NCBI RefSeq assembly: GCF_002157855.1
Contig: NZ_CP020880.1
Coordinates: 2,914,001 to 2,978,000, forward strand
Length of the DNA stretch: 64,000 nucleotides
Source: Sutcliffiella horikoshii
Lineage (GTDB): Bacteria > Bacillota > Bacilli > Bacillales > Bacillaceae_I
Reading direction: 5' to 3'
Part shown: positions 59,132 to 64,000 of the stretch, in pieces
Layout of the letters: every line of letters begins with the position of its first letter
How positions within the stretch are numbered: the stretch's first letter is position 1
Translations under genes and position numbers: made by a program
Notes under the pieces: generated by a model
Databases searched by the model: none
What the model saw: only the letters and a program-made list of their open reading frames with translations
Told to the model about the DNA's origin: nothing

Positions 59132-61441
59132 CTATGGGATTATGGTGGAAAACGTTCCTCCCCGATGTGTAAATCTATAGATTATTGCTCCTTGTATGTC
59201 TGTTCTGTAAACTTCTGCTTCAACTTGCGATAAACGTTCCAATACTTCTTGATGAGGGTGTCCAAAGCGATTGTTCCTTCCTGCTGAGATAATGGCAACA
59301 TCGGGCCTTATTTTCCTAAGAAAACTACCAGTAGACGATGTCTTACTTCCATGATGACCGACTTTCAATACATCCACATTCAGGTTTGGGTAGTGGTGCA
59401 ATAAATCACGTTCCCCTTCCTCTTCTATGTCTCCTGTGAACAGCCATTTCTTATTACCCAATTCGGCAAAAAGCACAATGGAGCCCTCATTTTTATTCTC
59501 ATAAAATTTAGTTGGATGCAGATATAAAAAGCTCGCCTTCCCTGCATTCCAACCGGCGTTAGAAACTGCAACGTTGATACTTGCTCCCCTCTTTTTCTCT
59601 ACCTTCAATATCTCTTTCTCATATTCACTCACACCAAACCCTTGCGGCACAATGACCTCTCCTATATCCACTTCCCCCCAAAGACTTTCCACATTTCCAA
59701 TATGATCAAAATCTCCATGTGTAAGAACCAACTTATCAAGCCGCCTGACTCCTTCTGCTTTTAAAAACGGCACCAATACATCTGAACCGCTATGAAATTC
59801 CTTCTCCCTGTCCTTCCACTCTTCTTGTTGAAATGTAAATGCACCGCCAGTATCAATTAAATAATCCCCTTTGTTAAATGGCAGGCTTATATAAATCGCA
59901 TCACCCTGACCAATATCCAACACCACTACTTTTCCATAAGGATTAACGTAATCAATATTCCATTGAAAAACCAAGCACGTAAGTAGAACTATTGTTCCTA
60001 ACCATCGTTTATTTATTTCCCACATGTAAAAAAAGAAGATGACAGCTAAACCATAGGCCGCCATTAAAAGGGTATTAGGTTTTCCAAACACTAATGTCCC
60101 TATTGGAAATTCAGCAATTTTAAGGGCTAAGAAGTTCATACATTCCAACGGGTAGGTTAGAAGCGGAACAAATAACATTACATGGTCAGGAGAAAGGAAT
60201 AGGACAAAAAAGAGCAGAAAAGAAATGGGCAGTACATAAAGGGAATAGAAGGGAACAAAAATGACATTAAGAAGTGGACTCCAGAAAGAGAACTGATAAA
60301 AATGATGAAGAAGTAAAGGCAAAGAGGCAACTTGAGCAATCATGGAGACGATAAATAGTTGAGCAATTCCATTTTGCATTTTTTGAAGGATACCTGAAGC
60401 TAATAGCAAGGACAGGCTGACAGAAAAGGAGAGCTGAAAACCGATATGATAAAGGTAATATGGGTTAAGAAGCAAAACAAAAATGCACGCCAAACCAATT
60501 GTATCGATAGAGAAAACTTTCTTTTTCATCAACATTAAGGTGAGTGCCACACCTGTCATCGTTGCTGCTCTCATCACAGAAGGAGCACCTCCTGCAAGTA
60601 AGACATAAAAAGGCAATAGGCCGATCAATATTACATTCATCCACTGCCTTGTTAAACCGATCCTTATTCCTATGTAAAATGTCGCCGCAGTGATGATTCC
60701 GACATGCAGCCCGGATATTGCCAACAGATGCACAAGCCCCAACTGCTGATAAGCATCCAGAATGTCACGATCAAGCTTGCTCCGATCTCCAAAAATTAAA
60801 GAGATCATAAAACTTGAAGTTGGCTGATCTACATACTGATTGATTAAATTTATTCCTTTTTGTCTGTAATGTTTTATGGATGTTAAGAAAGTTGTTTGGG
60901 ATGGGGAGAGGCACGCTTGTGGAAGTGAATTCAGCGAAAATATCCAGTGGATTTTCTGTTCATATAAATAATTTTTGTAGTCAAAAGCGTGAGGGTTGCT
61001 TGCTTGTTGAGGCTGTTTTAAGCTTCCAGACCAATTACAGCTGTCGCCAAGAGTTAGTTCTCTAAGCTGAAGTGCTTCTTCTTCCAACTTCATATAATAT
61101 TCCACCATTAACACTTCATTTTTCAGGCTTTTTATTTGAAAGCTTGCCTTATTTCCATCTATGATTACGGGAGAATGAACAGTGGCTGAAAATTGAGATT
61201 CACTTTCATGATGCAAGGAGACATTATTATTTTCTACATACGTCATATAGCCGGAGAAGCCTGCTGTGAAGAGAATAGTTAGATAAAACAACTTTCCTGA
61301 TTTGTCGTTAAGACGGTAAATCATATAAAGATACACCAGAGAAAGGGTGAGCAGCCCCCAATGGAAGTTTGACCTGGAGACTGCAACGCCCAAACAGCTT
61401 GCAATAGCTAAATAGGCATAAAAGCCTGTCCTAAGTTTCAT
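59132..61441 (-). CDS. comEC: Competence channel protein ComEC
   Basis: A 769-residue protein that carries transforming DNA across the membrane. A DUF4131 region (about 25-170) is followed by the multi-helix Competence domain (about 205-480) and a C-terminal metallo-beta-lactamase-like domain (LTHGDFDHIGN, GHHGSKTSSTGSF). The ATG at 61441 follows comEB by 6 bp. It is the last gene of comEA-comEB-comEC. Confidence 0.96.
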   Translation of the reverse strand: MKLRTGFYAYLAIASCLGVAVSRSNFHWGLLTLSLVYLYMIYRLNDKSGKLFYLTILFTAGFSGYMTYVENNNVSLHHESESQFSATVHSPVIIDGNKASFQIKSLKNEVLMVEYYMKLEEEALQLRELTLGDSCNWSGSLKQPQQASNPHAFDYKNYLYEQKIHWIFSLNSLPQACLSPSQTTFLTSIKHYRQKGINLINQYVDQPTSSFMISLIFGDRSKLDRDILDAYQQLGLVHLLAISGLHVGIITAATFYIGIRIGLTRQWMNVILIGLLPFYVLLAGGAPSVMRAATMTGVALTLMLMKKKVFSIDTIGLACIFVLLLNPYYLYHIGFQLSFSVSLSLLLASGILQKMQNGIAQLFIVSMIAQVASLPLLLHHFYQFSFWSPLLNVIFVPFYSLYVLPISFLLFFVLFLSPDHVMLFVPLLTYPLECMNFLALKIAEFPIGTLVFGKPNTLLMAAYGLAVIFFFYMWEINKRWLGTIVLLTCLVFQWNIDYVNPYGKVVVLDIGQGDAIYISLPFNKGDYLIDTGGAFTFQQEEWKDREKEFHSGSDVLVPFLKAEGVRRLDKLVLTHGDFDHIGNVESLWGEVDIGEVIVPQGFGVSEYEKEILKVEKKRGASINVAVSNAGWNAGKASFLYLHPTKFYENKNEGSIVLFAELGNKKWLFTGDIEEEGERDLLHHYPNLNVDVLKVGHHGSKTSSTGSFLRKIRPDVAIISAGRNNRFGHPHQEVLERLSQVEAEVYRTDIQGAIIYRFTHRGGTFSTIIP

Positions 61442-61447
61442 TACGTG

Positions 61448-62020
61448 CTATCCTTTTTTACTGAATAAATCGGTAGAACGCTCGTACCAGCTCTTTATTT
61501 CTTCATCACTTGCACCGGACTCCTCCAGCCTTTCAATCAGATTGTTTATGAATCCTATTTTCTCAGGGTCATTCAAACTAACTGCCATCTCAACAAGTTC
61601 CACCTGTTCCACTCTCACATCGGCTTGCTCAAACATCTCCAAAGCATATGGATGGTTCTTGTATTCCATTGCGTAGTAAACGGTTTTGATTCCCGCCTGA
61701 ATGATGGCTTTACAACAGTGCAGGCAGGGAAAATGTGTAACATAAATTTCTGCACCAGTTGTAGGTACACCAAACTTGGAGCATTGAAGCAACGCATTCA
61801 TTTCTGCATGAATGGTGCGTACACAATGGTTGTCAATGACATAACATCCTTCATCGATGCAATGAACACCACCTGCTATGGAGCCGTTATAACCACCTGC
61901 GATAATTCGTTTGTCGCGGACAATTGTAGCTCCAACGGCAAGTCTTGTACATGTACTGCGTAATGCAAGCAAATGGCTTTGTGCCATAAAATATTGATCC
62001 CATGAGATTCTCGTCGTCAT
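61448..62020 (-). CDS. comEB: ComEB, dCMP deaminase family protein
   Basis: A 190-residue zinc-dependent dCMP deaminase-like protein. TIHAEMNALLQC carries the catalytic His and Glu, and HFPCLHCCK the zinc-binding Cys pair. In B. subtilis ComEB is not needed for DNA uptake itself. GGAGGACAGATGG precedes the ATG. It sits between comEA and comEC. Confidence 0.95.
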   Translation of the reverse strand: MTTRISWDQYFMAQSHLLALRSTCTRLAVGATIVRDKRIIAGGYNGSIAGGVHCIDEGCYVIDNHCVRTIHAEMNALLQCSKFGVPTTGAEIYVTHFPCLHCCKAIIQAGIKTVYYAMEYKNHPYALEMFEQADVRVEQVELVEMAVSLNDPEKIGFINNLIERLEESGASDEEIKSWYERSTDLFSKKG

Positions 62021-62092
62021 CCATCTGTCCTCCCAGTTTCTAAAACATTTACAATACCTCTAGTGTATCGGCTATCCTTTCATTTCGTCAAT

Positions 62093-62755
62093 TCAATTTG
62101 CAACCGTTATTTCATTTCTTAATTTTTCAAAAGACTTTTGACCGATGCCAGAAACCTGCATGATATCTTCTTCTTTCTTAAACAGCCCATTTTCTTTTCT
62201 ATAGTCTACAATCGCTTTTGCTTTTGAAGGGCCAATTCCAGTTAAGCTTGTCAGCTCTTCCTCAGATGCTGTATTAATATTGACTAGCCCGCCAGAGTTT
62301 CCAGTAAGATCGCTTTCATTTGTCACCGGTTGCTGAACGACTTCATCAATCACTTCGCCCTCTTTTGGAACAATAATCACCATTTCATCGGCTAACAACG
62401 CAGCCAAGTTCACTTTATCTGAGTCGGCTCCCTCCATAAACCCTCCTGCTTTTTCTACCGCATCGATAATCCTGTCCCCTATTTTCATTCGATAGACGCC
62501 GGGCTGCATGACATGACCTTTTATATCAATAAGAACTTCTTGAGTGACAACCTCTCCTTCCTCAGGCTCTTCTATTTCTTCAGAGTTGTTTCCTCCCACT
62601 TCCTCCCCTTGCACTTCCTCGATAAAGCTTATCTGCTGCATGGAAGAGTCAGATTTACTTTCATTTAGACTAGACCAGCCAAGGACGGAGATCAGCGCCA
62701 ATACGCTGATCGATACCAATACTTTCATTTTATGGACAGACCATATTTCTTTCAT
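62093..62755 (-). CDS. comEA: Competence DNA receptor ComEA
   Basis: A 220-residue DNA-binding membrane protein. One transmembrane helix (about 10-28), a Glu-rich linker, a SLBB domain (about 70-125, DIKGHVMQPGVYRM) and a C-terminal helix-hairpin-helix pair (NINTASEEELTSLTGIGPSK, IMQVSGIGQKSFEKL). The ATG at 62755 has AAGGTG six bases upstream and is preferred over GTG at 62764. It is divergent from comER. Confidence 0.95.
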   Translation of the reverse strand: MKEIWSVHKMKVLVSISVLALISVLGWSSLNESKSDSSMQQISFIEEVQGEEVGGNNSEEIEEPEEGEVVTQEVLIDIKGHVMQPGVYRMKIGDRIIDAVEKAGGFMEGADSDKVNLAALLADEMVIIVPKEGEVIDEVVQQPVTNESDLTGNSGGLVNINTASEEELTSLTGIGPSKAKAIVDYRKENGLFKKEEDIMQVSGIGQKSFEKLRNEITVAN

Positions 62756-62837
62756 TGATTTCACCTTCTATTCATATTAGTAAGCCTGAAAACATATAGT
62801 GTATGAGAAACTTTTTTGGATGGAGGAGGGAATAAAC

Positions 62838-63656
62838 ATGAAGATTGGAATGATCGGCACAGGCAACATGGGGAGAATCTTGGTTGAATCATTTGTCGAC
62901 TCGAAAGCAGTACCTCCTGAAAATATCACCATAACTAATCGCTCAATAGAAAAGGCGTTTAAAATACAAAGTAAATACCCTGATCTACATGTTGCGGAGA
63001 CTGCCGAAGAGGTGGTTAGAGCTTCTGATATTATTTTTTTATGTGTAAAGCCATTGGATATTCACCCCCTTTTAACAAAGATAAATAAAAACCTTACGTC
63101 TGATAAATGTGTCATTTCCATCACAAGCCCAGTTTCTGTCACACAACTTCAAACTTTGGTCACGTGCCAAGTGGCTAGAATTATCCCGAGCATTACCAAC
63201 CGTGCACTAGCGGGAGTCACTTTAGTCACATTCGGAGATAATGTTGAGGAGGACTACCGAGAATTCCTGCTTTCCATTTGTTCGAAAATCTCTACACCGA
63301 TTCATATTAAGGAAAACGTTACGAGAGTTGCCTCTGATATAGTGAGCTGCGGACCTGCATTTTTCAGCTATATTTTACAAAGGTTCATAGACGGAGCGGT
63401 AAGTGAGACGGCCATTTCCAAGGAACAGGCGACAGATCTGGCAAGCCAGATGATCATCGGCATGGGGAAATTAATTGAAAAGGATATTTATACATTACAG
63501 ACTTTACAAGAAAAGGTATGTGTTAAGGGTGGTGTCACCGGAGAAGGTATCAAGGTGTTAGAAAACGAGCTTGGTGATGTGTTCCATCATGTTATACAGA
63601 AGACGCATGAGAAGTTTGATGAAGATATTACAGAGGTTAAAAAACAGTTTCACTAA
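62838..63656 (+). CDS. comER: ComER, pyrroline-5-carboxylate reductase-like protein
   Basis: A 272-residue NAD(P)-binding protein of the P5CR family. The Rossmann motif MIGTGNMG is at the N-terminus and a ProC-like dimerisation domain at the C-terminus (VTGEGIKVLE). It faces the comE operon across 82 bp. In B. subtilis, ComER is not essential for competence and its substrate is unclear. The start at 62838 has GGAGGAGGG. Confidence 0.92.
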   Translation: MKIGMIGTGNMGRILVESFVDSKAVPPENITITNRSIEKAFKIQSKYPDLHVAETAEEVVRASDIIFLCVKPLDIHPLLTKINKNLTSDKCVISITSPVSVTQLQTLVTCQVARIIPSITNRALAGVTLVTFGDNVEEDYREFLLSICSKISTPIHIKENVTRVASDIVSCGPAFFSYILQRFIDGAVSETAISKEQATDLASQMIIGMGKLIEKDIYTLQTLQEKVCVKGGVTGEGIKVLENELGDVFHHVIQKTHEKFDEDITEVKKQFH

Positions 63657-63713
63657 TAAAGGTATTCGCTATTACTCGACAAAATCCTTTAAGTTTTTAT
63701 AAATTTCTTCACC

Positions 63714-63746
63714 AAAAAGGCGCCCTATAAAAGGACGCCTATTTTT
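63714..63746. terminator. Terminator between comER and yqeM
   Basis: AGGCG and CGCCT close a stem with inner CC/GG pairs; A and T runs flank both sides, so it may serve both converging genes. Confidence 0.7.
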
Positions 63747-64000
63747 GTGCAACAAAGAACACTCTTTCTGCATGGTCAGCCATATGGTCGGTTGAATAAT
63801 CGCCAGTTATGGACTTGACGGAAAATCCTGCTTCTTCTAACCACTTTTTATATGTTTCCACATTGAAAGTCCGTTGGAAATGCAGTTCGTCAAAACGCAA
63901 ATAGCGGTCTGATTCATCTTCTTTTACAAAAAAGGACAGCTCATGTTCCACACTATTTGGATGTTCTCCAGGAAAACTGTTCCAAATATATGACACATCT
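63739..64000 (-). CDS. yqeM: YqeM-like class I methyltransferase, C-terminal part
   Basis: The gene runs off the right edge; about 87 C-terminal residues are present. VSYIWNSFPGE, FDELHFQRTFNVETYKKWLEEAGF and the ending ERVFFVAQK fit the C-terminal part of SAM-dependent methyltransferases of the YqeM type. It lies next to comER as in B. subtilis. The catalytic part is outside the window, so the name rests mainly on synteny. Confidence 0.8.
   Translation of the reverse strand, partial: DVSYIWNSFPGEHPNSVEHELSFFVKEDESDRYLRFDELHFQRTFNVETYKKWLEEAGFSVKSITGDYSTDHMADHAERVFFVAQK

Noticed and set aside
62756-62837. ComK box between comEA and comER
   Set aside because: A/T runs are present, but the paired AAAA-N5-TTTT spacing is not met, so I do not claim a site.

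Overview
The window is chromosomal DNA of an endospore-forming, naturally competent member of the Bacillaceae (Bacillus or a close relative such as Sutcliffiella; the species cannot be fixed from the sequence). Three things point there. It has spore genes (spoIIP, gpr, yqfC, yqfD), the comE competence operon, and a gene order that follows the comE - dnaK - sigA - ispG segment of Bacillus subtilis almost gene for gene. I see no prophage, insertion sequence, tRNA, rRNA or CRISPR array.

Layout from left to right. 1-7.5 kb: yqfZ, ispG, yqfX, yqfW, a 54-residue unknown, the zinc operon znuC-znuB-zur with a Zur box, an orphan PAS histidine kinase and yqfT. 8-14.8 kb: nfo, cshB, yqfQ, ispH, then yqfO and trmK. 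14.9-21 kb: cccA, an acyl-CoA dehydrogenase, a membrane protein, and the sigA-dnaG-yqxD macromolecular synthesis cluster. 21.9-28.1 kb: yqfL and ccpN (gluconeogenesis control), glyQS behind a glycine T-box, recO, yqzL. 28.2-38.4 kb: era, cdd, dgkA, ybeY, pgpH, phoH, yqfD, yqfC, a Gln-rich protein, floA and nfeD, the last two behind a sigma-W-type promoter. 38.6-42.2 kb: yqeY, rpsU, a flavin reductase, yqeW, deoC. 42.4-53.8 kb: mtaB, rsmE, prmA, dnaJ, dnaK, grpE, hrcA (CIRCE-controlled), hemW, lepA. 54-64 kb: yqxA, spoIIP, gpr, rpsT, holA, yqzM, comEC, comEB, comEA, comER and the end of yqeM.

The protein genes are mostly conserved housekeeping genes. What they do not explain are two families of structured non-coding repeats. 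Family 1 is an interspersed element of about 125 bp with 11 copies (two degenerate). It folds into a long hairpin bounded by GTTGATT/AATCAAC, and the arms change compensatorily between copies. Copies lie between grpE and dnaK, downstream of dnaK, and inside the glyQS leader after the T-box. Two copies in opposite orientation, joined by a similar linker of about 87 bp, form a composite at two loci. Family 2 is a 52-bp tandem repeat at two loci 28 kb apart (after ispH and after yqeW). Its units share the frame TTCGGGC - arm - loop - arm' - ACC, and the arm sequences differ between units but are complementary in most of them. Other points of note: ccpN has no standard start codon, deoC has a perfect 7-1-7 palindrome at its promoter, gpr has an Asn/Gln/Thr-rich insertion, and a divergent region near 58.6 kb holds an unexplained hairpin.

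Starts were chosen from ribosome-binding-site spacing and from remembered B. subtilis homologues. No database search was run, so names rest on family recognition and synteny.
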